From NCBI GenBank assembly GCA_964562925.1, contig CAZLVF010000007.1, positions 1 to 57,552 of the forward strand: DNA of 57,552 nucleotides. Reading direction: 5' to 3'. Every line of letters starts with the position of its first letter. The stretch's first letter is position 1. The notes under the pieces are model-generated. The model was not told the DNA's origin, searched no databases, and worked only from the letters and a program-made list of their open reading frames with translations. The DNA is from CAVXDP01 sp964562925. GTDB lineage: Archaea > Thermoproteota > Bathyarchaeia > 40CM-2-53-6 > CAVXDP01. Positions 18,087-27,191 of the stretch are shown one piece after another. The translations under genes and the position numbers were made by a program.

Positions 18087-18674
18087 CTAGATCTTCTTCG
18101 TCTTGCCCCAGATCTCGGACTTCTCCCACAGTTCTTTGGTAAGATCCTGCAGGTTTTCTAGGGCGAGTCTGTACAGACGCGCGTTCTCGATCGCCATAGC
18201 GCCGAGTCCGGACAACGCTGAGAGAAACTCGATCTCATCACTGTTGAAGCGGTGCGGCTTATCCGAGTAGACTCTCATAACCCCGATCGTTTTACCCCTG
18301 ATCGCGAGAGGGGTGCAGAGCATCGATGCAATTTTCTCCTTAACGGCCTCGTCTGGATACTGGAGAAGGCGACCGTTCTTTGATACATCTTCAACAATGA
18401 CATTTTTGCCTTCCAAACACTCTTTATCTATCTGGCTTTTCTCAACCTCGACGGGGCCTTTCTTGAGATACTTCTCGCTCAGTCCATTAGCCGCAACCAG
18501 TTCCAGCCTATCCTTATCCCTATCTAAGAGCCTGATAGAGGACGCCTTGACCCCCATCTTCTCCACAGCGGTCGACGTGATCAGATCTAGAATCTTTTCA
18601 AGGTTCAGGGTTGAACAGACGCCTCTCTGCACCTCATAGAGGCTCTTCCAGTACTCGACTTCGTCACGCTTCAA
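18087..18674 (-). CDS. GAF-domain sensor protein
   Basis: This 195-residue protein is a short N-terminal helix followed by one GAF domain (from LNLEKILDLITSTAVEKMGV through the end of AIRGKTIGVMRVYSDKPHRF) and a helical tail. No kinase, cyclase or DNA-binding domain follows, so any output must be by protein contact. The tail ELWEKSEIWGKTKK closely resembles that of the GAF protein at 52077-52649, which heads the second hydrogenase operon. It is transcribed divergently from hydBGDA. A redox or gas-sensing role is inference. Confidence 0.82.
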   Translation of the reverse strand: MKRDEVEYWKSLYEVQRGVCSTLNLEKILDLITSTAVEKMGVKASSIRLLDRDKDRLELVAANGLSEKYLKKGPVEVEKSQIDKECLEGKNVIVEDVSKNGRLLQYPDEAVKEKIASMLCTPLAIRGKTIGVMRVYSDKPHRFNSDEIEFLSALSGLGAMAIENARLYRLALENLQDLTKELWEKSEIWGKTKKI

Positions 18675-18822
18675 TGAACTCTCACGTTCCTAGACGTTTA
18701 TGCGTTGATATAAGTTTGATTTCCCAAAGGTTGGCTTTCTCCAATCGAACAACAACATTTCGAAAAAGCGAACCAAGTCTCGCTTCAATCAATCTATAAC
18801 ACTCTTCGAATCTCAGTTAAGC

Positions 18823-18832
18823 TTTAATTTAT
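18823..18832 (+). promoter_or_regulatory. TATA-like box of the hydBGDA operon
   Basis: TTTAATTTAT, preceded by AAGC, lies about 65-75 bases before the hydB TTG in the 222-base divergent spacer shared with the GAF gene. Confidence 0.5.
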
Positions 18833-18896
18833 CCTCGATTCAACTGGTAGGCTATTCCAATCTAAACTTCAGCCGATCAACTACGAGAGAAGAATC

Positions 18897-19928
18897 TTGA
18901 CGGCCAAGATACTTGAAAAAAGAGATCTGAACGGTTTTGTCGATAGCCTGCGCAGAGACTATGAAGTCTACGGTCCAAAACGGAAACGGCGCGAATACTT
19001 TTTTGGCGAGATCGAATCCCCAAGCGAACTTGACCTTACTTCTACTGTCCCAACAATACTGCCGCCAAAGAAGTTCCTCTTTCCACCGTCCGAGACGATC
19101 CTCTCTTTCAAGGATGCTCGACCGATAGTCAACGAGGAACGGAGCGACAGAAAAAAGCTGATCATAGGTATACGCAGCTGCGACGTAAACGGCTTTCTAA
19201 TCCTTGACAACGTCTTCATGGGCCTATTCCCCATGCCAAGTTACGCCGAGAGAAGGGAGAACATGGTACTAGTCGCATTGACCTGCACAGAAGTCGGAGA
19301 GACATGCTTCTGTCAGTCTATGAAGACAGGACCTTGCCCACGCTTAGGCTACGACCTCCTCATGACGGACATAGGTGAAGCCTACCTTGTGGAACCCGGG
19401 TCGAAGAACGGTGAGACCCTCATGGTCGAGGTCAAAGGTCGCGAGGCCTCGAAGGACGATCTTGAGAAGAAGAAGAGAGCTATTGAAACCGCTGAGAAGA
19501 AATTCAGAAAGAAGGTTGACACTGAGAATCTCTCCAAGATCTTTGAGAAGAACCTGAATCACGAGATTTGGAAGAGACTCGGCGAGATAGATTTGGCTTG
19601 TGCCAACTGTATAAACTCATGTCCGACATGCTTCTGCTTTGATATTCGGGATAAGCTCGGAATGCCAATGGTTGATGTGGCCAGATGCCGAGAATGGGAC
19701 GCATGCTTCTTGCTGGAGTTCTCTGAAGTGGCGTTGGGAGGCAACTTCCGGAAAGACAGATCTGCCAGAGTAAGACAGTTCATGGGCCACAACCTAGGTT
19801 GGGGCGGAGCCAGCCAGTTTGAGGAGCTGAACGGGGTTACGAAATGCGTTGGATGCGGACGATGCGTAAGGGCTTGTCCCGTCCACATCGACATCACAGA
19901 GGTAGCTCGAGAGTTGAGAGGTGGATAG
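18897..19928 (+). CDS. hydB: Group 3b hydrogenase (sulfhydrogenase) beta subunit, Fe-S protein
   Basis: This is the electron-transfer subunit of a cytoplasmic NADP-linked NiFe hydrogenase of the HydBGDA type. The 343 residues include IIGIRSCDVNGFLILDNVF, TCFCQSMKTGPCP, and two C-terminal iron-sulfur clusters, CANCINSCPTCFC and CVGCGRCVRACPVHID. The start is TTG at 18897 after GAGAGAAGAATC. It ends just before hydG, with GTG/ATG starts at the junction. The order beta, gamma, delta, alpha is the standard operon order. Identity is secure. Confidence 0.94.
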   Translation: MTAKILEKRDLNGFVDSLRRDYEVYGPKRKRREYFFGEIESPSELDLTSTVPTILPPKKFLFPPSETILSFKDARPIVNEERSDRKKLIIGIRSCDVNGFLILDNVFMGLFPMPSYAERRENMVLVALTCTEVGETCFCQSMKTGPCPRLGYDLLMTDIGEAYLVEPGSKNGETLMVEVKGREASKDDLEKKKRAIETAEKKFRKKVDTENLSKIFEKNLNHEIWKRLGEIDLACANCINSCPTCFCFDIRDKLGMPMVDVARCREWDACFLLEFSEVALGGNFRKDRSARVRQFMGHNLGWGGASQFEELNGVTKCVGCGRCVRACPVHIDITEVARELRGG

Positions 19929-19929
19929 T

Positions 19930-20769
19930 ATGAAGAACCCTTTCATCCCCAACGAGGCCGCGATCAAGAACGTGAAGAGACAATCCTACGACACGAAGAG
20001 CTTCACCATAGCCTACACAACATCAGTAGACTCGGCTGCGAAGGATATGAAGCCAGGTCAGTTCGTCATGACATCAGTTCCAGGCCTAGGCGAAGCGGCT
20101 TTCTCTCTGAGCTCCTGTTGGAATCCCAAGACGGAGGCTTTCGAGATGACGGTAAGAGAAGTTGGAAACGTCTCGGGATACTTACACAAGTGCAAGGAAG
20201 GCGACAAGATAGGGGTTAGAGGACCATATGGCAAAGGATGGCCCATAGTTGAAGCTAAGGATCGTAACGTGCTCATCGTAGCTGGAGGGATAGGATTGGC
20301 TCCGCTCAGACCTGTTATGACACATGTAGCCGAGCATAGAGATGACTATGGAGACTTTGAGATACTCTACGGAGCAAGAACACCTGAGGACATGATCTTC
20401 AGGGATGAGTTCAGCCGGTGGTCTAGGATCCCTTATACATGGTTCTCCCTCACCGTTGACAAGGTTCCAGAAGGCCAAGCTTGGCAACACAATGTGGGAG
20501 TAGTCACAACTCTCTTCGATAAGATGAGGACCGAGCCTGATGATTCTGTCGTGCTGACCTGCGGACCGGAGATCATGATGCGCTTCGTCGCGAGAGATCT
20601 CGTCGCGAGAGGTTTCGAGAGAAGCCAGATCTACATCTCCCTGGAGAGGAGGATGAGATGCGGCATCGCCCAATGCGGACACTGCCAGATAGGATCAAAG
20701 TTCGTCTGCAAAGATGGGCCGGTCTTCTTGTACTCCCAAATGATGGGCTTGCCAGATCTCACAATATAA
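19930..20769 (+). CDS. hydG: Group 3b hydrogenase gamma subunit, FAD/NAD(P)-binding
   Basis: This subunit links the hydrogenase to NADP(H). The ferredoxin-reductase fold shows the FAD stretch AAFSLSSCWNP, the nucleotide-binding GGIGLAPLRPVM, the VLTCGPEIMMRF segment, and a 2Fe-2S site in MRCGIAQCGHCQIG with a later Cys (FVCKDGPVF). I choose ATG at 19930, with GAGGTGG upstream. GTG at 19921 would add three residues and overlap hydB. Confidence 0.94.
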   Translation: MKNPFIPNEAAIKNVKRQSYDTKSFTIAYTTSVDSAAKDMKPGQFVMTSVPGLGEAAFSLSSCWNPKTEAFEMTVREVGNVSGYLHKCKEGDKIGVRGPYGKGWPIVEAKDRNVLIVAGGIGLAPLRPVMTHVAEHRDDYGDFEILYGARTPEDMIFRDEFSRWSRIPYTWFSLTVDKVPEGQAWQHNVGVVTTLFDKMRTEPDDSVVLTCGPEIMMRFVARDLVARGFERSQIYISLERRMRCGIAQCGHCQIGSKFVCKDGPVFLYSQMMGLPDLTI

Positions 20770-20786
20770 GAGGATGATGACGCGAC

Positions 20787-21569
20787 ATGAAACCGAAAGT
20801 TGCAGTTGTCAAGAATACAGGTTGCGCCGGCTGTCAGATGGAGTTTCTACGATTGGTTGATGAGTATGCTCTACACGTCATAGGAACCGTGGATATTACC
20901 TACTTCGTGATGGGTAAGCGTGAGAACTCTGAGGGGCCTTGGGACGTCACCTTCATTGAAGGTTCAATCTCGACGCCGAGAGAGTTGAACGAGCTTAAGG
21001 ATTTCAGAACGAAGACCAAGACTCTAGTCGCTCTCGGCGATTGTGCGTCGACCGGATGCATACCATCAATTCTGAACTGGACTCCGCCTAACGTATCACG
21101 TCAAGTTTATCAGGACTTCCAAGCTATTCACTCGAAGAAGGAGTCTTTCCAGAGGATATTTCCTCTTCACGAGTACGTTCCAGTTGATGTGCACCTCAGG
21201 GGATGCCCACCGCACAAGGACACGATGCTTACGGTGATACAGGCTGCTATTATGGACGTTAAGCCATATCTCAGGCAGCATCCTGTATGCGTTGAGTGCA
21301 AGCTCAAAGAGAACGTGTGTATCCTCGTATCCGAGAAGAGGTCCTGCATGGGACCTGTAACGAACGCTGGCTGCGGAGCCATCTGTCCCACGGTTAACAG
21401 GGTATGCGAGGGATGTTATGGGCCTATGAGCGATGCGAACGCATCATCCTTAGCCAAAACTTTCAGAGAAGACTGCGAGCTCTCAGACGATGAGATCGTG
21501 AGGAAGTTTAGGAAGTACGCGGGGGCCACGCCTGCGTTCGCCAAGGAGGCTGGACCGAGATATGAGTAG
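20787..21569 (+). CDS. hydD: Group 3b hydrogenase delta (small) subunit
   Basis: This is the NiFe small subunit that carries iron-sulfur clusters from the active site outward. The proximal cluster ligands are in NTGCAGCQMEF, GDCASTGCIPS and RGCPPHKD. Further Cys-rich segments (CVECKLKENVC, TNAGCGAICP, CEGCYGP) build the medial and distal clusters, as in group 3b and 3c enzymes. There is no twin-arginine signal, which fits a cytoplasmic enzyme. The 260 residues match the family. The end overlaps hydA by 8 bases. Confidence 0.94.
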   Translation: MKPKVAVVKNTGCAGCQMEFLRLVDEYALHVIGTVDITYFVMGKRENSEGPWDVTFIEGSISTPRELNELKDFRTKTKTLVALGDCASTGCIPSILNWTPPNVSRQVYQDFQAIHSKKESFQRIFPLHEYVPVDVHLRGCPPHKDTMLTVIQAAIMDVKPYLRQHPVCVECKLKENVCILVSEKRSCMGPVTNAGCGAICPTVNRVCEGCYGPMSDANASSLAKTFREDCELSDDEIVRKFRKYAGATPAFAKEAGPRYE

Positions 21570-22890
21570 AAAAACGAATATCAACGTAGGATACATCGCG
21601 AGAGTTGAAGGCCAGGGAGAGCTTGACATAAGGGTTGAGGATGGCGTTGTAAGACATGCTCGCTTCGCTGTCTTCGAACCTCCAAAGTTCTATGAGTCAT
21701 GGCTTGTCGGTAGAAGCTGCAGCGAACTCCATGAGCTTACCTCGAGGATCTGCGGTATCTGCCCGATCCCCCATCAGATAACAGCCCTGAGATCTGTGGA
21801 GGACGCAGAGGGGATCGAGGTCAGCGACCAGACCCGAGACCTTCGAAAGCTCTTGATGTATTCGAACCATATAATGAGCCATACCCTAAGCGTCTACATC
21901 CTCTCTGCTCCAGACTTCCTAGGCTATGAGAGTATAATCCCGATGGTTGGCAAGCATCTCGACCTTATAAAACGGGCTCTCAAGATGAAGAAGACAGGAA
22001 ACGATATCTCAGAACTTATTGGTGGGAGGGCGGTCCACCCGGTCTCCGCTATAGTGAAGGGTTTCACAAGCATCCCAACGGAGGCTGAGCTGGAAGCAAC
22101 CAAGAAACGGTTACAGGAGATTAAGAACGACGCTTACGAGACGATAAAGCTCACAAGCCAACTACCCTTCCCCGACTTCGAGAGGGACTGCGAGCACTTG
22201 GCTATCTCGGACCCTAAGGAGTACGCACTTAACGAGGGGAAGCTCAACTCGAATAGAGGCTTCATGGTCGACGAGAAGGAGTATAGGAACTACGTATCCG
22301 AAGGCCAACTCGACTACTCATGGACCAAGATCTCAACCGTGAAGGGACGAGACTCATTCCTCTCAGGACCGCTCGCTAGGGTCAACCTGAACTTCAAACA
22401 GCTTACAGATGAGACCAAGAAGGCCGCCGAGGAGGCAGGCTTCAAACCTCCATGCTACAACCCCTTCAAATCCATAATCGCTCGAGCCCTTGAGATATAC
22501 AACGCTATAACCGATAGCATCGCTATGATAGATCGGTTGAAACCTGACCCCAACGATGCCGTGATAGAGGAGAGCTTCACGAAGAGGGCTGGGGAAGGCT
22601 TCGCGATTACTGAGGCTCCAAGAGGCCTACTATACCACAATTACAAGATGGACGAGAAGGGTATAGTGCAGAAAGCGGATATAGTAACTCCAACGGCTCA
22701 TAATGCAAGGAACATTGAAAGAGATCTTGAAACCTTACTTCCAGAAGTCAAAGGTCTTCCCTTGGAGGAAGCGACACTCAAGTGCGAGATGCTCGTTAGA
22801 TCTTATGATCCATGCATATCATGTTCGGTGCATGTTACAAGGATAGATGGCAAGGATAATCGTGTGATACTGAGACGTAGACTATGCTAG
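21562..22890 (+). CDS. hydA: Group 3b NiFe hydrogenase alpha (large) subunit
   Basis: This is the catalytic NiFe subunit. The nickel-binding motifs are present: L1 SRICGICPIPHQ near residue 62 and L2 DPCISCSVHV near the C-terminus. About 16 residues follow the L2 His (ending RRRLC), as expected for a tail removed by a maturation endopeptidase. The 442 residues match the family. No maturation protease or HypA-F gene is in the window, so processing must use genes elsewhere. Confidence 0.95.
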   Translation: MSRKTNINVGYIARVEGQGELDIRVEDGVVRHARFAVFEPPKFYESWLVGRSCSELHELTSRICGICPIPHQITALRSVEDAEGIEVSDQTRDLRKLLMYSNHIMSHTLSVYILSAPDFLGYESIIPMVGKHLDLIKRALKMKKTGNDISELIGGRAVHPVSAIVKGFTSIPTEAELEATKKRLQEIKNDAYETIKLTSQLPFPDFERDCEHLAISDPKEYALNEGKLNSNRGFMVDEKEYRNYVSEGQLDYSWTKISTVKGRDSFLSGPLARVNLNFKQLTDETKKAAEEAGFKPPCYNPFKSIIARALEIYNAITDSIAMIDRLKPDPNDAVIEESFTKRAGEGFAITEAPRGLLYHNYKMDEKGIVQKADIVTPTAHNARNIERDLETLLPEVKGLPLEEATLKCEMLVRSYDPCISCSVHVTRIDGKDNRVILRRRLC

Positions 22891-22962
22891 AGACTGGAAC
22901 CAGACGGGTTGCATGCTTTCGGCTCATCGCAGCTTACTGAGACCCTGACCACCTGTGGACGA

Positions 22963-23316
22963 CTACTCTGCAATGCACCTTTCCAGCATCCCGGACGACC
23001 TTAGCCGTTCTATGGTCTCCTCATACTTTTTCTCGTCCGAAAGCATCTGGTTCAACATTGGCTCTTGGACGTGAGTCCCAGCCTTAACCCTGACCTCAAC
23101 GTTTTTTCCAAACTTCTTTTGCAAAGCGTATTTTATTATGATCCCTATAACTCCGCCCATTGGACAGTATGGCGCCGTCGGTTTAAACTCGATCTTCATC
23201 GAATCGCCGGCTATGGTGATGTCGTCTTCCTCTACGATCTTAAGGGCGGTTACAGGCATCGGATACTCTGGATCATAGACTTTCTTCAAGACCTCCAAGA
23301 CCTGACCCTTATCCAT
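22963..23316 (-). CDS. MIP18/DUF59 iron-sulfur assembly protein
   Basis: This small protein of the DUF59 (MIP18/SufT-like) family helps deliver iron-sulfur clusters. The core GQVLEVLKKVYDPEYPM, the conserved TAPYCPMGGVIG with its single Cys, and VRVKAGTHVQ are visible. I choose ATG at 23316 because AGGAG stands eight bases upstream; the open frame extends 15 codons further upstream. It lies just downstream of the hydrogenase operon on the other strand, where many iron-sulfur proteins are needed. The link is inference. Confidence 0.88.
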   Translation of the reverse strand: MDKGQVLEVLKKVYDPEYPMPVTALKIVEEDDITIAGDSMKIEFKPTAPYCPMGGVIGIIIKYALQKKFGKNVEVRVKAGTHVQEPMLNQMLSDEKKYEETIERLRSSGMLERCIAE

Positions 23317-23600
23317 CAGGTATCTCCTATCCGAAGATATTGAAAACTGGAACAAGAGCACTGAGGCGGGCTTTTAAATGTATGCAGTTACAAAAATCCT
23401 AGTTAGAGAGGTCACTGTTATTCGCCTATGGCTCCCACGTTCAGGAGAGGCGTATGTCCCACGGACGAGGGTAGGGGATACATTCAAGATCTGTCGAGAG
23501 GCGAACCTGGCTTTTTGCCTTGGCAGATCTTAGAATACGAGCTGGGGTTGAAAGATTTCAGGGAGAGAAACGGGTTTGGAACCGTGGGGGTTAGTGCGAT

Positions 23601-23804
23601 CTACTCTGTGACCGTTATCGCTTGGGTGGGACACTGTACCTCGCAGGCTCGGCAGACTATGCATGCGTCATTATTGACCACTACGGATTTCTGTTCGCCT
23701 GGAAACTCTGGAAGGTTTTTCATTTCAAAAACGAATACAGGGCAGACGGAAACGCATACAGCATCTCCGTTACATTTCTTGTAATCGACCACAACCTTGA
23801 CCAT
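23601..23804 (-). CDS. Two-cluster ferredoxin with an Asp-type first cluster
   Basis: This 67-residue ferredoxin carries two 4Fe-4S sites. The second, CIVCRACEVQCP, is complete. The first, CNGDAVCVSVCP, has Asp where the second Cys would be, as in the Pyrococcus furiosus ferredoxin, where the Asp can ligate the cluster or leave it as 3Fe-4S. It is probably an electron carrier for the hydrogenases or oxidoreductases nearby. It is a single gene with its own spacer on both sides. Confidence 0.93.
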   Translation of the reverse strand: MVKVVVDYKKCNGDAVCVSVCPVFVFEMKNLPEFPGEQKSVVVNNDACIVCRACEVQCPTQAITVTE

Positions 23805-24036
23805 TCATGGAGCACCTCCATCTCATTAGTTTCGAGCGTAAGACCTCCATTTCGATAATAAAGGTTTGGGTTGCCGGCTCTATGAATCTACTCACGAAAC
23901 GTCGGCTGTAATAGAGCGAAGTTGTTCTAGAAGAATCGTGCTTCCGTGGGGTCTTTTTCAATTTTCTGCAAGCATCTTTCGGAAGTGAAAAAGATGAAGT
24001 TAAGTTTCGATTATTGAAGATGATTATATTTGATCC

Positions 24037-24327
24037 ATGTTGATTATAGCTGAAGTTTCAATCGTCCCTCTTGGTGAAGGTACAAGCGTTGGAAGATACG
24101 TGAAGGCTGCTCTAGAGGCTTTGCAGAGTTCTGGGTTGAACTTTAGGGTCGGAGCTACGTCAACTGCGGTAGAGGCTGGAAGCATGCAAGAACTGCTTTC
24201 AGCTGCCGCATCTATTCATGAGGCTGTGTTCAGCCTAGGAGCGAAAAGAGTCGTTACGTCGCTAAAGATCGATGACAGGAGAGACAAGGACGCCAGAATA
24301 GAGTCAAAATTAGCCGCTGTTGCGTAG
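24037..24327 (+). CDS. Thiamine-binding/DUF77 (MTH1187) family protein
   Basis: This 96-residue alpha-beta protein matches the MTH1187/YkoF-like DUF77 family. Visible features are the start IIAEVSIVPLGEGTSVGRYV and TSTAVEAGSMQEL, a typical binding-site segment. Some members bind thiamine or its pyrimidine; others bind unknown ligands. It is monocistronic, with no obvious partner next to it. Confidence 0.87.
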   Translation: MLIIAEVSIVPLGEGTSVGRYVKAALEALQSSGLNFRVGATSTAVEAGSMQELLSAAASIHEAVFSLGAKRVVTSLKIDDRRDKDARIESKLAAVA

Positions 24328-24484
24328 TGTGTTCGTCTATCTGTCGGTGAGGGCAAGCCACGTTCAAGACGGTAAACGCATGCGGCTACTGTATACCCCT
24401 TTTCAAACTAGCATGGTTTGACATACAGGATGAGATGTCTACCGGAGAAAAACTACTAATGACAGTTTGTCTCCATCGCAGTGC

Positions 24485-25132
24485 CTAGGAAGACCCTATT
24501 CTATGAAACAACGTGTATACGTACGGTCTGGCATCGCCTGAAGGCATTTGATACGTGTAATCGAAAGCTTCGACCAACGCAATTTTCTTTCCTAAATCTT
24601 CTGTTAGGATTTGGCTATCATAATTTCTAACGTCCAAACCATTACATCTCCTCGCTCCTCTGAGTGAGAAAGCGGCGATTATGACGTAGCCTTCCTTCTT
24701 GACGATCTTCTTCAATGTTGTGAAATAGGTTAGTTTTTGGTCTTCCTCAAGTAGGAAGTGAAGGAGTGCTCTATCATGCCATACGGCAATGTCTCTTAGT
24801 TTGTTAATATGCTTTGGGTCAGTGACATCATCTACAATCCATTTGACACGCGATGCTTTCTCCTTCCCTAACCTTGCCTGCAGTTTACTTAAGGCGACCT
24901 CGCTTATGTCCACCGCGATAATACTGGTAAGCTGCTTTTCAATTAGGAAATCAATAAATGTTGACGCACACGCGCCGATGTCTACGACGGAGTCATCCTT
25001 ACGAATGTTACATTTGGCCAATAGGGAGAGTGAAGGCGTGGGTTTCTCCTCGTACCATGCCAGAGTGTCTACTTCTCTAGAGGCGTAGATATTATTCCAG
25101 TGCTCCTTCATCTGAACGTTCGTCTTTTTCAT
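24485..25132 (-). CDS. Class I SAM-dependent methyltransferase
   Basis: This small methyltransferase has the SAM-binding motif I DSVVDIGACASTFIDFL, motif II SIIAVDISEVAL and an acidic post-motif VKWIVDDVTD, followed by WHDRALLHFLLEED. It begins EHWNNIYASREVDTLAWYEE, like the thiopurine/tellurite-type family. The open frame reaches back to 25204, but ATG at 25132 gives the normal family start (KKTNVQMKEHW). The substrate is unknown. Confidence 0.82.
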   Translation of the reverse strand: MKKTNVQMKEHWNNIYASREVDTLAWYEEKPTPSLSLLAKCNIRKDDSVVDIGACASTFIDFLIEKQLTSIIAVDISEVALSKLQARLGKEKASRVKWIVDDVTDPKHINKLRDIAVWHDRALLHFLLEEDQKLTYFTTLKKIVKKEGYVIIAAFSLRGARRCNGLDVRNYDSQILTEDLGKKIALVEAFDYTYQMPSGDARPYVYTLFHRIGSS

Positions 25133-25476
25133 CCTCGAAAGTATTATCGATATCCATTGGAGATCAAAATTGCGGCTTACATTTGTCAATCTCACGAGTG
25201 GCATCGTGGCACTGATCCTATTCTCCGCGAAAAGGTTACTGTCCTCCGTCGCCGAAAACCATGCTCCTGAGATGCGCGGCTCAGTACTCGTTATCCTGAT
25301 CCAGTCGAGGTCGACGAGACCTTAGTCCTCGGTTTACGGATTAAAGTTATTGTCGTGTTCACCTAGCGAATAGGCAAGACCTGAATTAGTCCTCTTAGGC
25401 AAGAAGCAAATTTGTCTGATGAAGTATTTGGCTCTTTGCAGCCACCAGGAATTATAGCGTCGGTCGCCCTCCGAAC

Positions 25477-25692
25477 ATGAGTGGTAGACAGAGCGAAGAA
25501 GAGGGAAATGACGTGGGCCTGTTTAGAAAATACTGTCCGATATGCGGCTTGAAGGTTAAGAAGAATGGGGCTCTTCTAAGGTTTGGGGAACATTTCTGTT
25601 CCGAAGAGCATGTGGACCAGTTTATGACACAGATTCAGAAAGGAAGATTGGAAAAGTCACCTAAGCGGCACAGTCACGGTAGATGCTGCTAG
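25477..25692 (+). CDS. Small TRASH/YHS-like metal-binding protein
   Basis: This 71-residue protein has the pattern YCPICGLKVKKNG ... GEHFCSEEH, a treble-clef metal-binding fold of the TRASH/YHS type. It ends in a His- and Cys-rich tail, KRHSHGRCC. It is probably a copper or other soft-metal sensor or chaperone. Another YHS protein follows 335 bases downstream in the same direction, suggesting a shared metal-handling role. Confidence 0.78.
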   Translation: MSGRQSEEEGNDVGLFRKYCPICGLKVKKNGALLRFGEHFCSEEHVDQFMTQIQKGRLEKSPKRHSHGRCC

Positions 25693-26026
25693 AGTCGATC
25701 TACAACGTGCAAAGATAGAGTAGATGAGGAGCCTCAAGAATAGTAATCCTGCGATGTTCGGGCGATCGCCCTAGAACGCTGCCGCCTTCCACATGCAAGT
25801 GAACCGAATACGAAAATCCCAAAGGTTAAATGCGCTTGAACTAGAATTATTGACTCACCGGTTTTGCCTAGTAGCTAATTCCTCAGACCCTCAGTTTCAC
25901 GTTTGTAAACGACAAGTTACAATATCTTTCATAACTCGATACCCAGGAACGAAGACACCGCAGCTGAAAGACATGGTATAGGTTGCTACTGTCCTTCGAG
26001 CATTGGTCAAGTTACAGTGAACAAGA
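25693..26026. other. Spacer without recognised genes
   Basis: No RNA gene or convincing short protein is seen in these 334 bases between the two metal-binding proteins. Confidence 0.6.
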
Positions 26027-26350
26027 ATGCTATGTTGCTTAGGACTCTTCGCCGGTTACGCTATTGGTTCCATAGTTGGCGGGCCGTGGGGCTTTATTGG
26101 TGCAGCTATAGGATTTGGACTAGGATTCTTAGGAGATACCAAGCTGATGCGTGGCCATGGAAGTCATGGAGGCGGATGTTGCGGAGGTGGACACGTACAT
26201 GATAGAACAAGAGAGCAATGCTTGCTTTGTGGAATGCAGGTGGACAAGAAGACCACGAGATACAAGACAATCCATAAAGGAAGCATCTATTATTTCTGTT
26301 CTGAGAACTGCAAGACCGCGTTTGACGAAAATTCACAGAGATACTTGTGA
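26027..26350 (+). CDS. Membrane-anchored YHS-domain protein
   Basis: This 107-residue protein has an N-terminal glycine-rich hydrophobic helix (about residues 2-36, GYAIGSIVGGPWGFIGAAIG), a Gly/His/Cys-rich linker with CCGGGHVH, and a C-terminal YHS domain, CLLCGMQVDK ... YYFCSENCKTAFDE. YHS domains bind copper or similar metals in transporters and sensors. The anchoring and linker suggest a metal trap at the membrane, possibly working with the protein at 25477. Function is inferred from the motif only. Confidence 0.8.
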   Translation: MLCCLGLFAGYAIGSIVGGPWGFIGAAIGFGLGFLGDTKLMRGHGSHGGGCCGGGHVHDRTREQCLLCGMQVDKKTTRYKTIHKGSIYYFCSENCKTAFDENSQRYL

Positions 26351-26374
26351 ATGTTTAGAGTCCTCTACCTCGTG

Positions 26375-27097
26375 CTATTTCACAAATCTATCGCCGTTAG
26401 ATAGTTCTTTGTACCCATCTATCGGTAGGGACAGACAGTGTTCAAGTCGGTAGATGCATGGGTTTACAAAGCAATTCGCACATTTTGGACTCGAGTTGAG
26501 ACATGTGGTCTTCGCATGCTTGACGACTAATGCATGGAACTCTTGGTAGACATTGAGTTTCCTCGGCAACATCGCTTGGAGGTATGACTGCATCGAATCA
26601 TAGGTTCCTTTGCGGCCTTGTGCCCGTCCAATTATCCGGAAGGTGTAGAAGTCGACTGGAAGAATCAACCTGTTCCCAGCGTAGAGCAGTATCGAGTCCC
26701 CCGTCTCTTTACCGATCCCGTCTAGACCGAGAAGAGCCTCTCTAGATTTTTCCAGAGGCTTTTCTAAGATCCTGCTGAGGTTGCCGCCTGTCTTTCTTAG
26801 AAGCTGGTATGCGACGTTTCTGATTCTCCTCGCTTTCTGCTTGTAGAACCCGGTCGGATAGGTGCAGGCCTGGAGTGTCTTTTCTGAAGCTTTTGCAAGC
26901 CTCTCCATCGTCAATAGTTTCCTTCTCTTCAAGTTTCGGATAGCCAGTTCAACGTTCCGCCAACTCGTCTGTTGCGTTAGAATAGCTCCAACAACAATCT
27001 CGAACTTTGTGCGAGCAGGCCACCAGTTCTGTCTACCATACATATTCAACAATTGAAGATACAGTCTGTAGGTGTCTGTTCTGCCTCTGGCAATCAT
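26375..27097 (-). CDS. Endonuclease III-superfamily DNA glycosylase (MagIII-like)
   Basis: This is a helix-hairpin-helix glycosylase. It has the WWPARTKFEIVVGAILTQQT entry typical of 3-methyladenine glycosylase III relatives. The hairpin LDGIGKETGDS has Glu where endonuclease III has its catalytic Lys, and the catalytic Asp is kept in PVDFYTFR. A four-Cys iron-sulfur loop (CLNSSPKCANC ... C) closes the domain. Loss of Lys suggests a glycosylase without lyase activity. I choose ATG at 27097; the open frame extends to 27172. Substrate is inferred. Confidence 0.84.
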   Translation of the reverse strand: MIARGRTDTYRLYLQLLNMYGRQNWWPARTKFEIVVGAILTQQTSWRNVELAIRNLKRRKLLTMERLAKASEKTLQACTYPTGFYKQKARRIRNVAYQLLRKTGGNLSRILEKPLEKSREALLGLDGIGKETGDSILLYAGNRLILPVDFYTFRIIGRAQGRKGTYDSMQSYLQAMLPRKLNVYQEFHALVVKHAKTTCLNSSPKCANCFVNPCIYRLEHCLSLPIDGYKELSNGDRFVK

Positions 27098-27191
27098 CCC
27101 TTCCCGCCCCGCTATTTTCTTTGAACTTTCACATCTCTTAGACCGAAAAGATTTTGTCCATGCTACCATCAACTTGTTGGAGGTGCAAGGC

